Origin: Muricea muricata
Taxonomy: Eukaryota; Cnidaria; Anthozoa; Malacalcyonacea; Plexauridae
DNA: 64,000 nucleotides
Assembly: GCA_963855995.1 (NCBI GenBank)
Contig: OY979725.1
Location: 3,658,001 to 3,722,000 of the forward strand
Direction of reading: 5' to 3'
The notes under the pieces are model-generated. The model saw nothing but the letters and a program-made list of their open reading frames with translations, made no database searches and had not been told where the DNA came from. Positions 47,456 through 60,095 of the stretch are shown piece by piece. The translations under genes and the position numbers were made by a program. Position 1 is the first letter of the stretch; each line of letters opens with the position of its first letter.

Positions 47456-49430
47456 TAATAAAAAGGAGTGATTAATTGATCGACAATTCACGGAAGTCAG
47501 CGTCCAAGTGAAAATGACGTCATATAAAGCATTGATTAATTCGTAACCGAATTTCTTTCTGTATATACATGTCGGCTTGGTTTAACTAAAGTAACCGCAT
47601 AATAACCTATATTTTGACTTGTTGTGAAAGCGTTTTCGAAAAATTAATTGTTTTCAACGATGGACTATATATATCTCGCAAACTGCAATAAATCGCAAAT
47701 CTACAAAGCAATTATTGCTACTGGAAAGTATTTATGTTTCTAAATTTTTCTGACTCCCTATAGATATCCAGTTTATGAATGTTGTAGAAATCTTAGGAAT
47801 CATACTCGAGGAAACACATTTTTTATTTATACTGCATGGGTATTGCTTTAACAACCCTTTCTAGCTATGGGTCAAATATGCATGAACATTTATATATAGC
47901 ATATGACCGGATAATTAGTTTTAGTGCTTGTATTTTATTATCAGTATATATACTTACTTGAAGTTTCAATTTGATATTGTGCTTGTTGTTGTTGAAGTTA
48001 TCAATTCACGTACGTATTTCCAATTTCTTCAATATGGCCTTTGCGTAGGATAAACCATCAACTGTAACTAATCTTGTGGAAGCTGCACTAAATTTAAAAG
48101 GTGAAGAATTTTTTAGTCGCTGGCGAAGACACCATTCGGTCGATTGCGCATTCCTATAAATAACGAGCTTTCGGATTCTTCCTGTTTATAAATTGAGTAA
48201 AAGATCACTTCACTCGCACGAGCCACTTGTTGTTTCGTCTAAAGTTGTAGTTTCCGGTTTCGGTTAAACACTCGCCGGCACGTTCTGACGCGCACGCGGA
48301 AAGTTTAGGGCCATCTCGTGGGTGACCGCACCAAAGATTAAGGAGTATAGACCGCACCATAAATGTATAACAAATGTTTTTGTAGCTATGGTTATGTCCT
48401 TGATAGTTGAAAGAATGTTACAATGCATCTCCTTAAGTGTTGATGTACGGAAGTCAGCGTGATTGTATTGGTTGAGTTCTTGAGCGAACACAAAAACATT
48501 GAAAAAGTTATTTCGCAAGGGAGCTAGCCCTGTGGTACACTTTGTTCACGATTAATATTATGTATTATACTATATTTTTTTCTTGAAACAAAATCCACTT
48601 AGTGTTAGACGACTTAATTTACAAATAGCCTGACGATCTTAATATTTAAACAGTAAATTGGATCTTCGCCCACATAAGTTCTCTAATCTCTCCCTATAAA
48701 AGCGTTCAAAAAATGTTTCATTGCATTTTCTTACCTTTAAACAATTTTTTTATGCATCTATATCTCTCCATGCACGTTCTTACTGTTTGATATCTGCTTG
48801 TTATGTAAATATCAGAGCCAGTTGCGTTGGAGTCGTGCTGCTTGCTTAATTCAAAGTTTTTGTCTTGAAACATTAGGCCATGCAAGATGCGCACTGCGTG
48901 ATCTCGCAACACCTACACGCCACGTGAGTCAGGATTATAGCACGTTTGTCTCTAGCGAGCGTTCCAGCCGAGAAATATCTCTTAATGTTGGCCAAGCTCA
49001 GATACCCGCGAAATTAAGGGTACATATGATTTAGATTTTGCGGTTAATTGTCTGGATCATGATACTTTATGTAGTTACCATGCTCTGGAGATAAAACCAA
49101 AATTATACACCCCCATACAGCTCTTCAAACCTACATTGGCAAATTATTTTCAATGCAATGGAAGTAGCATGTCAAGCAATATGAACAAAATAATATAATA
49201 CTGTATGTCATCAGCCCCATAGCAAATAATTGCAGCCCAAATTGAGTTTTAGTCCTTAATCAGTCCCTATTACCTGAGTATTTTTTTTGAGGTTCTTAAG
49301 TCATTGGAATGCTTAACGTTAAAGTTACATATTTAGTTGTTTAACATCATGCAAGAAACTTGACTTTGACTTTTAGAAAGTTGCACAAGTAGTGGCAATT
49401 GATAATATGTTCCTTCTATCATTATTAGCA

Positions 49431-49500
49431 CTGATGAAGGGGTCCGAGCGTACGGATCGAAAGCTTTGCGATCATAATTTTACGTGGTGTTTCCACAAAA
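49431..49500 (+). repeat. Repeat fragment with CTGATGA...GAAA hammerhead-like core
   Basis: CTGATGA (49431-49437) and GAAA (49459-49462) flank a 6-bp hairpin GGTCCG/CGGATC with loop AGCGTA. Then follow GCTTTGCGAT and the family end CGTGGTGTTTCCACAAAATT. Three extra bases (AGG) sit between CTGATGA and the hairpin, and no proper stem III closure was found, so an active ribozyme is not supported. Confidence 0.4.
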
Positions 49501-52455
49501 TTATGGTAAAATTAAATTGCCTCACATACACACAAAGTTAATTATTATAATTCTCGTTTATGGTGATTATAAATTCATGTTGTTTGTGCATGAGGATTTT
49601 TAAAAATCGTTACAAACTCATGTCTTATATATTTGTGTGTGAGTACTGTTATTTTCTCATGCATTTGAACTTATAACCATGAAATATGGCACAGACAGTT
49701 ATGCTAAGAATCTACGCTACTATAGATATTTTTTGCATAAAATAATTATTTATTTTTACTCCAAATACCGTTCATAATCTCAAAAAAAATGTCAGGCGAA
49801 AATAACTTTCTCTAAAAGTGAAACTCGGATTCGAGCATTTTTTAAACAAAAATTAAAAACCTTTCTTTCTCGTCGTATCTCGTCGATGTTTACATGGAGG
49901 TTAGCCAACATTACAAACTTCTTGTATCATCAATTCTTTTAACTGTATATATGTCAATCAAAAGTAATTCTATTACTTATTTTGTGACAGTGATATTTTT
50001 TCTGTGACCATTGCATATGCAGTTAAATATGATAATAAACGTCATCAAAATTATCCATCCATCCAGCTTCTATACGGCCTTCGAGTCCCTATAGCAACGG
50101 CCGCTGACAAAACTTTTCAAAATGTAGCAATTTGTAAGTAAAACGATCTCTGCATGCAAACTGTGCTTGGATGACGCAGTAAACGTCAAGAAGCAATAAA
50201 TATTTTTTCTCCCGTGCTCTCATAGCGAGCAAGAAAAAACAACTCAGTGGCTTTTTGACGCCAATAATTTCAACTTGAAATCGGTGTTAAAATGCTAAAG
50301 AAACTATCGCATTTATTCTAAGATAGAAACTTTAAAAACAATGAATAGAATATCTTGAAATAATTTAATTAAAAAATTTCTTGTGTAATTTTTGCCCGTT
50401 TTTTCTCAGCCGCTCTTGGTTGAAGGCCGAAATACAAAACCTTTCAAAACCTTTCCAATAAAAAAAATAACCCAGAAGTAACATGTACAACAAATAGCTT
50501 CAGTGTTAGATACAGGAAATACGTTGATTACAGTAACTTGTATTTTGAAGGCCACCCTTTATGCATTTTGCTGCGATTTCTAGCGGATTTTTTAGCTGAA
50601 CGAGTGGATTAATTACAAAAGTTCGGATCGAGTGTTTTGTATCATTTCTGCCGACACGCATTCGGTCTCGACGGTTTTCGTGTCAGCGGCATGTGCTAGC
50701 TGTTCATCGCGCGTCATATAAAGCGCAATGAAAAAGTTGAATTTGTGCGAAACTTTGGCGACCCTTGACGCAAAAAAGTTACCATGCAATTAACGTCCAC
50801 TTATATGCGCCTTTCTTGCTGGGAAAAATGGCAAGGTTGTATCAACACTGCGAGCACTTAAGAACACATAACATATTTCAGTTAACCAAACAATACAATC
50901 ATTACCTCTTAGGAAGTTAAATATTTGCTATTTTTTCGGTAATAAAATATGCTTCGATAATTTAGACATAGTTTGAGGGAAATCAACACTAACATTTCTT
51001 CTTGATTAAATGCGGACAGCTAGACCACTTGGCCCTCCCATGCATAAGTAGATGACAAGATGTCATGCTAGATCTATTATTATCTATTGTAAGCAGAAAT
51101 CAGTGCCTGATGCAAATCACCATAGTAATAAAACAGGACGTAATCTTACATCATACGAAGCTTTATCCATATTCTCACTGACAAATTCTATAATTAATTT
51201 CTGAACTGTTTTCCCTAGAGCTCCCTATATATTTATACATCTTATATAGTTGCATATTCTCCGCAAAAAAAACTTGAGATGTTTAGCAGATTGAACTGAT
51301 CGACACACAGAAAAATTATGATAAACATACGGTCGCCGCAAAGATGAGCCACAATAAAGCGCTTTGCCCGCCTATATGTATGAACGAAAAACTTTAAAGA
51401 GGACGATAAAAACTGTTCAGTATAAGAAGTCGATTAGCTGCTGCTTATGTATTGGCTATTACAAACATTGTGTTTCACATTCACTGACAATATATCTCAA
51501 ACGTGAACAACGATATACACTATGTATCGCCTTAGAACTACCTGAAGACTGGAAATTCGTGGAGGTGAAAACATTCATTTCAATTTCGTCTACTTCGAAG
51601 TTTTGGATATCAATACAAACACGAGATCTTTCGATGAGCTAAGTTCTAATTAATCGAGGACCTCTTGTGCGCCAAATTTCGTTCCTCAGTTTTTACGCGC
51701 TGTCTATACCCAATGCCGCGTAAATTTACTTTTTGTGATAACTAACCTCGAACTAGCTTGTCAGGCGTCGTAAAATTTCTAACTTTATTTTGACGATACC
51801 ACCGCCGTTACAGCAACTGCATAATGTAACACGTCAGTCATACTTTGTGTGGTTCTTAACTCAACGAGCTATATCGAATATTTATTTTGTATAATTATGT
51901 CCATCATTCTTCCCGTCGGCTCAATCTTTCAAAGCGCCAAACATAATCCAATAAGCCTCGAATTGTTCCATTACGTGAAATCGGAAAACATTATTAATCT
52001 ATGTAAACTCTTGTTGATTTTATCGAAGTCTGAGTGTTTTTCATTCGCCCCTTAATTGATTTGAATAATTTGATTTCGCCATTGTGTTAACTAATGCATG
52101 TTAATTTTAAAAGAAATATTATGTCCTTACATGTCCAGTTGTGTAAAATCACGTGGGTTGCATGTTTATGTGTCGGTTTAGCCAGCTAGTAGAATGACAT
52201 GAATCGCATGTTTTGTTAGGAATTATGATGGACAGGATATTATAGTTCATGGTTTTGAACTTTATATGCATAAGTTGGCGTAATTATGAGCCTTGCAGTA
52301 CAAATAATTTAATGAAGTAATCAATCAATGAATGCAAAACCAATAAAATTTGTACAAGTCTAAACTAACTTTGCCAGTGTCAATAGTGCAGTTAAAAGCG
52401 CGCAAAACCAGAGTATATTCCACACCATAAACTATGCGACTTTTTAAGGCCAATG

Positions 52456-52717
52456 ATCTGTATAATACTGGAGCACGCATTCATTGACATCCAGTGAAGC
52501 AAATGAAAATGATGAATTTGGAGCACCAAGATGGCTGTCAATCAGCATTTTCAATATGTAAATCAACTTCCTTACTTCAAGGATATTGAGGGAAAATGAA
52601 AACTTTGCTCAAAAGATTACTCTTACTCCTGCAAAGGACACTGGACCTGGAGTACCAAGATGGCGGTGATGAACTACAAAATTTGATTATGAATGCGTGA
52701 TCCAGTATTATACAGAT
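52456..52717. mobile_element. MITE with ATCTGTATAATACTGGA arms
   Basis: The arms 52456-52484 and 52689-52717 are near-perfect inverted repeats. The interior has two CCAAGATGGC motifs (52526, 52655) in direct orientation. Confidence 0.7.
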
Positions 52718-52783
52718 AAATGACGAAGGCCCTTCGTTGGGAATTCACCAACTTAATTAAACTACTTTCTGTGTTTTGAACCA

Positions 52784-52986
52784 CAGTGGCGGATCTAGCG
52801 TAAGTCAAAATAAATTACCACAGCTCATTCTAGGATATATTTACATTTTAAAATACCTTCAAAGCAACTTCATTGGTTAGATTTTATTCTTTTGAAATTC
52901 ATAACCTATGACATTGTTATAAAGTTATTTTGAATTTAAAATTGAGCTGCTATAATTTATTTTGACTTACCCTGGATCCGCCACTG
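52784..52986. mobile_element. hAT-type MITE with 8-bp target duplication
   Basis: It starts CAGTGGCGGATCTAG and ends CTGGATCCGCCACTG, with arms of about 40 bp including AAGTCAAAATAAATTA. The flanks TTGAACCA (52776-52783) and TTGAACCC (52987-52994) match at 7 of 8 bases. The CAGTGGCGGATC terminus and 8-bp duplication are hAT hallmarks. 203 bp, no transposase. Confidence 0.85.
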
Positions 52987-54090
52987 TTGAACCCAAATCC
53001 TTCATCAGTACATTCAGCAATTATATTATATGACTGATATTATATGACTTCACACGTCTTCTTTTGTGTACCCAGAATTATATTTAAATTATTTGCAATG
53101 ATGTAGGCCTGAACTTTGCGGCACATGCAAAAACGTAAGGTTGCTCTGGTGAATATATTTGAGTATATACCTATGCGCAGTTTTCTGACGGATGCAAAAA
53201 TATGATTTACAAAAAACTTTATAATAGGCTTCATGATGCAACATGTTTCCACACTGGCAACGGCATTACATTTACATGTGGAACAAATTTTTTATTTACA
53301 GAACATTAAAGCAAATTCTCGTTGGGTATCACACAGTATTTGACACACACTTGCACACGCACAATTTGTTATTTACAAAACATTAAAGCAAAATCTGGGT
53401 TGGGTATCACACACACTATTTGAGAAATTGAAAAGATCGCCCAACCCCATTCCCATGCTATAACCACCTACTTTCTGGCCTCCCTTAGTTGGAGATGAAA
53501 GGACATTGAGTTGGAAAAACATGAAATTAACAGCAAAAAGTCTTCACAGCTTTTTCATGCGATTTTCACGCGTTTAAGTAAAAGCATTTTTAATTAGTGT
53601 TAAATTATTAACCAATTGTTTTATAATTTAACAATGTAATTATTAAACTATTGTTCGTTAATTACTTCATTACGAATAATTGTATAAGGCTTATCCCACT
53701 TGTGACTAATGACTTTGAGCATTTATCCCTGCAAGATGGCACGGCTTACATGTTTATGTCAAAATATCTGAAGAGTCAAAAAAGCTAAGTAGAAACGAGT
53801 TTCGGTTTGTTCTGACCACTGCCTGTTATTATAGTAACATGTTGCGCGATCCTATTTGTGACGTAACATGCATAACCGTGGAAATCCAAGATGGCAGACA
53901 GCTCACTTGATTCAGTCAAAATATATGTAATAGTTCTAATTGTTAATGGATTAAACTATAAAATTTTAACGGTACTTAATGTTTAGGTCATTAGACCACT
54001 CTCCTCCGCCGAGGCGTTTTTGATTTCTTAAGCTAGTGCCTTGTTCATTAGGCTTACAGGACGTTTCCCTTGTACAAAGATCCTATGCAC

Positions 54091-54138
54091 AGGAAATTAA
54101 AAAGCGATGTTGTTAGGAAATTAAAAAGCGATGTAGTT
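54091..54138 (+). repeat. Tandem duplication, 24-bp unit x2
   Basis: AGGAAATTAAAAAGCGATGT followed by TGTT or AGTT; one mismatch between copies. Confidence 0.95.
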
Positions 54139-54779
54139 AGGTCGCTGACCTAATTTGCCTTTTTTCTTTCTTTTACGTTTGCGCATCCATGTTGTTGTTT
54201 TTTTTGCTTGATTATATTAATACTTGCTCGCATTATTAAAAAAAGTTATTGTGTGCAAACGAAAGTTTATCTAAAAAATTTTTAATTTATGATCCGATGA
54301 ATGCTTCTTCCGAATACGTAAATTATTCCATATTTGATAGCGTGCAGTAAGAAAAAAAGACACTTCCCATTCGATCACATGCATCATGCATGTCTCTACG
54401 GCGGGCCTCTCATGCAGTCGGTCATTTTTATACAACTGATAAATCATAATGGGAAAGATAACCTTTTTCTTGTAATCTTGCGCCACACTACGTGTTCTTA
54501 TCTTTCAGGTGTTCTTGTTATTGTCTATCAATCATGAACTTGTGGGAGTATGTCAGCAGCTGAACGAGACAAGTACATGCCAAATATTTTTATGGGATTT
54601 ACATTTGCTCACGAAACAGCACAATTGAAAACAATAGACTATTTTTATAATGGACGTATATATATGTAATTTTTGCTTCGATTTTGGATGGGGTTTTCGA
54701 TCGTCCCATTTATGATCTCATCATGTGGCGGAGTATAGATGACTTGTGAATAGTGCAATGAAAGCACAGCAAAATATAA

Positions 54780-55072
54780 GTCCTTTCATTACCTGAAATA
54801 ATAAAACAGAATTTGACATTTCGAGAGAACGGTTTCGACGTTTCGTCTCACTTGTTATCGTTTCAGAATCCTTTGCGGGTTGAAAGTTTTAGCATATATT
54901 AAATTAAAGTAATTGTGCATAATGAGACTTTACACAATTGAATACTGTGCATTAATATACAGTATTCATTTCATCTATTTTGTGAAGTCTCAGTATATGC
55001 ACACTTTAATCGGAATTACTTTTTATCGTTTCAGCTAGGGAATTTTATTTATTGTTTCTGGTAGGAAAGGAA
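54780..55072. mobile_element. Inverted-repeat element related to 10421-10550
   Basis: GTCCTTTCATTACCTGAAA at the left and the degenerate inverted TTTCTGGTAGGAAAGGAAC at the right. A second, inner dyad (AATTAAAGTAATTGTGCATA / TATGCACACTTTAAT) suggests a nested structure. Confidence 0.5.
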
Positions 55073-55759
55073 CCCAAATCCTTCATGACTTATGAATGTC
55101 TTAATACATGATCCTCATGTAATCGTCTGCCACTCCGAAAGAATATCACCAGCGGAAGCGTGGATCTATATCGAGCAAGGCAATACTTCCCTCATGATAA
55201 GAGAAGCCATAAAAGATGCATCGTCAGAAAATAAGTAATTACTTCATCTGTACGCTATTACTAATCTTAAAAAAGCTAGTAGCTTGTGCTCATGATGTCT
55301 TGTGGGTTGACATGCTCGTAGATTTTGTTTAATTAAATCGGAAGTGCTTGCTTTTTAAATTGAAATAAAGGAGAACCAATTTGAAAATGACAGCGGATGG
55401 GAACACTGTTTTTCAATAGGGATGCTAAATATAAGTTATAACCATGACATTGTCGGCAGTGTAAACATGTTTTCTGCATGCAAGACGTACTGCCATTTTC
55501 GCATTTTGATGGATGCAAATGAGTGAACTAGGTAGAAATGTGCATGCGCACAAAATTCGTTATGAATTCACTCGTTCACATCATTCAGAAGAAAAAAACT
55601 GGAACTGATTGTGGTAAAAATAGTTGCAAGTCTAAAGCATCATTTTGCTCGGGATAATTTTGCCACAAAAGATAAGTGACGTAGCTATTTTCGGCGGAAA
55701 ACACTGCGCAATATTTCTGACATATCGCAGGTTATGTCATGTACACAAATTCATATGTA

Positions 55760-56507
55760 CACTGCGACTCACGATATTAGTTTTATAAGATATGTATGCT
55801 GTACGTATTCAAAATGAGCATTACTATTCATTAAAACTTACGAACATCAAAACAAAGTTGTGAGAAGATCTTTACAATGTTGATATTCGATGTTAGTCAC
55901 ATGACTGAAAATATATGGCGCTGTCCCATATTTCAGGCGTACCACGCTATTAGTTTTAATATATTTTTAACTTAATTATTGATTACCAGGAATCCATCAT
56001 TGCTAGTTTTGAAGATATATGGCAAAGCAAACTTTCTCAAAATGTTGATACTTTGATCATGATAATTTACGAACAGTTCTTCTTCAAACTCCTAATACCT
56101 CCCATTCTTATCCATTTTAGAAGTCCAGAATCCCTCTTTTCCGCCGTTCCACGTATTCTTTGAAAAATCCTTCAACTATGACACCAAGTTCGTTTATTTT
56201 CTAACTAAAACATTCTCTTGTTGTTACCTATGCTGTTTTTTGTTAAAGAATGTCACTTCCACTTCCAATTAAGTTAAAAAACGACGTCTTATCGTGTTAT
56301 CATATTTTTAAAACTAATGGCGTGGTCCGCCTGAAATATGGAACAACGCCATATATTTTCAGTCATGTGACTAACATCGAATATCAACATCGCAAAGATC
56401 TTCTCACAACTTTGTTTTGATGTTCGTAAGTTTTAATGAAAAGCAATGCTCATTTTGAATACGTACGGCATAAATATCTTATAAAACTAATATCGTAAGT
56501 CGCAGTG
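55760..56507. mobile_element. Long-terminal-inverted-repeat element with TA target site (Tc1/mariner-like)
   Basis: Arms of about 220 bp begin CACTGCGACTCACGATATTA and end inverted in AAGTCGCAGTG. They share AAAACTTACGAACATCAAAA, GTCACATGACTGAAAATATA and CATATTTCAGGCG. TA directly flanks both ends (55758-55759, 56508-56509). The middle of about 300 bp has no transposase frame. Confidence 0.7.
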
Positions 56508-57682
56508 TATAAGTATAGGAACATTGCCGAAAGCTTTTAATTCTACTGATAAGTTTATTTGCCATGTCCTTTTATTCCTTATGTCTTTTAGCCCTGCTCT
56601 TGTTGGAAACACTAAACGCGTACGGATACATGCAACATGCTAGTTCTCAGAACTGTACTTCGATTTCTGCATTCAGTTGCATTCAGTATTTTCTAGATAA
56701 CGAAGATTTGCTAAAAACGTTCTGCAAATGATTTGCGCAAACACTGTATATCCTTTATAATGTGACTTATATGATGATAAATACAGGAACTTGGGCTAAT
56801 ATGTTATAAAATATTGTTATACCCAGCGGGCATATAGGACGTTCGTGTTTATAATACAACGTTGAATTCGACGTTGCGTGATTTCAACGCATTCCAACTT
56901 TGTCTTCTTTACGTTGTTCTTGCAATATTAGCAAACAGGCGTAATTGCCGTTGAGGTAACGCCAATGCATTCATGATCATGGTTGATTTTATGACTTTTT
57001 GCTTCATCTTCAGCAAAAAGAGCATTAGTAATGTTATATACAAAGAAAGATATGTAGTTAATGAGAAAGCGGTTTAAAATCGCCACGAATCATTTGCAGG
57101 AAAGACTTTAAGCCCCTGCGTGTGTCTAATTTTTACTGTGCGCATGCAAACAATACAACATATGCATTTATAGGAATTAAACATTTAACAAAACACTTGA
57201 AATTTTGTTGCAAAATGAACCATTTCATAAAAATCAGTACTTACTCGACTATAATTTGTCCGTATAATAATTCACCGGTGTCAAGTTATATAACTGACTG
57301 CCCAAAGAGCATGGGCCGGAATAATTTTCTTTTACATCAACTGTAAAAAAGCAGAAGCAATAATGTATCACGTACTGTTGTGGGTCATTTGACTCATAGA
57401 TTAACATAATACCTGTGCGACGAAAATTTGTAAAATTCCTAATCCCCACCGGAACGCGAAACGCAGGCTTCGTTTCAGGCTTCGTTTCGAGGCAAATTAC
57501 GAATGTTTTGAAACTATGCCGTCAAATCGCATTTGAACGTCAAAAGCGGCTGTCTATTTTTATATAGTTTTAGCTAGCTGACGGATTGATTGATATGGCC
57601 AGCTGTCATGTTGGACGTAATAAGGAAACATTTATTGTTTTTAATCGTAATTAGACAATCTTTTCATTGATTTCGCATGCAT

Positions 57683-57712
57683 AGGTTTTCTAGAACCAGG
57701 TTTTCTAGAACC
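57683..57712 (+). repeat. Perfect 15-bp tandem pair
   Basis: AGGTTTTCTAGAACC twice, head to tail. Confidence 0.9.
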
Positions 57713-58094
57713 AAGGTTAAGTGAGGTTAACGTGACGTATCAGACTTACTAATTGGTGCTTAACCTAAACGTAGAACAGGCTTCGAACAACCGTTCTCAT
57801 TAGTATAAAACTGATAATTAGCTTATAACGATGTTTTAAAACTGAGCGTATTTAAGCAAGAAACGGCTTTCAGCTCAGAAATCGTGCGTTTGATCTTCGT
57901 CATAATTTTTGTCTTCGGACTCCTGTGTAAAGAGTTTGTCAATGCAAGCCATGTTTTATCTGACGTATCTAAGAGCAGTGTTTTGCATGATTCGTGCACT
58001 GAAGTGTATATAAGCAACTATCTTAATAAGATTCGTTCATTGCAGACTCCCTATTTAAAAGTTTTCTACACACGGACATGCGCTCCGGCACCAA

Positions 58095-58344
58095 CCTCGT
58101 ACCCAGGCGCTTTATGTGCTTATAATACAGTTATAGATGTAGAGGTCAGTTACTAAAGTAACGAGCACGCGGAGGTGCTTGGGGAGGTTTTGAAGAGCGA
58201 AGCTCTTTTACTTAGGGAGGTTTTGAAGAGCGAAGCTACCGCTTTTCAAAACCTCCCCAAGCACCCCCGCGCGCTCGCTACTTTATTGACTGATCTCTAT
58301 ATATGTAACTGTATTATAAGCACATAAAGCGCCTGGATACGAGG
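58095..58344. mobile_element. 250-bp foldback element with CCTCGTACCCAGGCGC termini
   Basis: CCTCGTACCCAGGCGCTTTA at the left matches the inverted AAAGCGCCTGGATACGAGG at the right. The arms continue inward more than 80 bp, through TGTGCTTATAATACAG, to GGGGAGGTTTTGAAGAGCGA, which is also directly duplicated inside. Same terminal family as 27651-27737. Confidence 0.75.
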
Positions 58345-59765
58345 CTGCTCCCGCACTTCTCCGGCGCTAAGTGCACCTGACCCGCGCTTTTGGCACTCGT
58401 GCCTGGAGGGCGAAGAGGCTGACCCGAGGGTCCTATTATACTCTTTTGCCATTGGGAGACAAAGGAGTGAATCGGTATAGAGGTGAATCTTCTTGATGAC
58501 TATTGTCAATGGAGAAAATTGTGCCTGGTAAAAATTGGCTGTGGGAACTGGTGTCATAACTCATCTTTCCACTGAATAGCTAGCGCTGTACTCCGTGCAT
58601 GACTGCAAGCGTACCGTAGCGGATGCTTGAGGCGATTTAGATAAAATCTTATTGAACATATTGCGCCATGCCTTCTCCTTAAGCCAATTTAAATTTTAGC
58701 TACAAAGACAAGAATGTAAGAGACAACAACGCAAGAGAATAATAATTAAGAGGACAATGATACACGGGAAAATAACGAAACTTTTGAGCTCACGCATTGC
58801 ATGATAATAAATTATGACTGTCAACATTACATGATAATGAATCTTACATTGCAAAGTGCCGTCATGTACGTGTCACTAAAATGTGAGGTCTGGCTATTCC
58901 CACAGTTGTTTCGTGTGCATGCATGCATGTGTTTAGCGCGTGCATGCTCTCCAGACGTCAAAACATGTATCAATTAATGTTAATATAGTAAGCAAATTTT
59001 TTGTTTCTAAACAGATAGTTGAAAAGTTTTGATCAGCCAAGGCTTAGAAATGCTTAAATGCCATTTTTGGCCCCGGGAAAAGCCGCTGAAACTTCATCAT
59101 AATTAAATACCCCCTCCGCCTAATAATGTTCCCGTAGAAATATGCCATTTCTTTAAGAAATTTTCATGTTGAAAGACAAAGCTTTAAAAAATAGAAAGTT
59201 AGTCAAGATGAATGTTTGCACAAATATCGATGGAACAAATTACCCATGCATATTTTCCTTCATAAATATTCTCAAGTGCGTATATCGATGTATTTACCTT
59301 ACAAAAATCAAAATGTTTTATTTTTCTATGATTCCAGACCACAAATAGCTCGAGCAAAGAAACCAGACGGAAACGGTCTACGCTACAACATTAATTCAAA
59401 GCCCTGGTGAGTTTATACTGCACTCCAAATGTCACTTTAGTACCATTTTAAGCTCTGCTATATTCATACGTTGCTTCTTCTTTATTCCGCAACCAGACGG
59501 TGTATAATTGAATTTTGCGGTTCAAAATTACACCTAAATGAGTTTAGCAACTTTTTTTTCTATGAGATTTTCGCAGTGTGGGGTTCTGCCGCGACATTCA
59601 AACAGAATCCCGCTCGTATTTCCAATAATAAATTATCTCGCGCTATATTTCCATGCTTCGCTGTTCCGTCGAAGTAACATGATCAAAGTTCCGAGTGTTT
59701 GGATTTCAACACGGAATAAAACATCAGAATTATCGATCGTTTATTACTGTATTAACTATTAAAAA

Positions 59766-60095
59766 ATGAACCGGTGGTCTGCGAAAAAAGCTCCGATATA
59801 CAGGATTAATTTTGTTAAAATGATTGTTGCGTTAAGCTTTTTCATTACCGGTCCACGTTTAAGTTGCACATGCAAAACATTTTGCATGAGTCAAAATGCA
59901 TGTGGCAATAATTATATCTCGCATTCAGACCCGCGCTTATCCCCTTTAATGCTTTATCTTTTAACAATTAATGCAAACTGTATACTGGGATGGACTGTTT
60001 ACATTTGTCGACTAAACGGCAACATGGATGGAGGCAGATCCAAGATATTTGCGTTACAAAGAGACTTCTTAAATGATTCAAGACGAAATAATTAG
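59766..60095 (+). pseudogene. Possible degenerate GPCR TM6-TM7 fragment
   Basis: An open frame of 109 codons has two hydrophobic segments separated by a Cys-rich loop: YRINFVKMIVALSFFI (TM6-like) and LMLYLLTINANCI followed by VYICRL (TM7-like, with GWTVY where NPxxY is expected). A basic segment after it (SKIFALQRDF) resembles helix 8. TM1-TM5 are not found upstream and CWxP and NPxxY are missing. It is unlike the two receptors above. The alignment was made by eye and could be chance. Confidence 0.22.

Noticed and set aside
49431-49475. Active hammerhead ribozyme
   Set aside because: Three extra bases break the core and stem III cannot be closed with the required U-H at the cleavage site.
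57884-58156. Frame with a signal-peptide-like N terminus (RLIFVIIFVFGLLC)
   Set aside because: It starts at GTG with no in-frame ATG, and its 3' part runs into the foldback element at 58095-58344.
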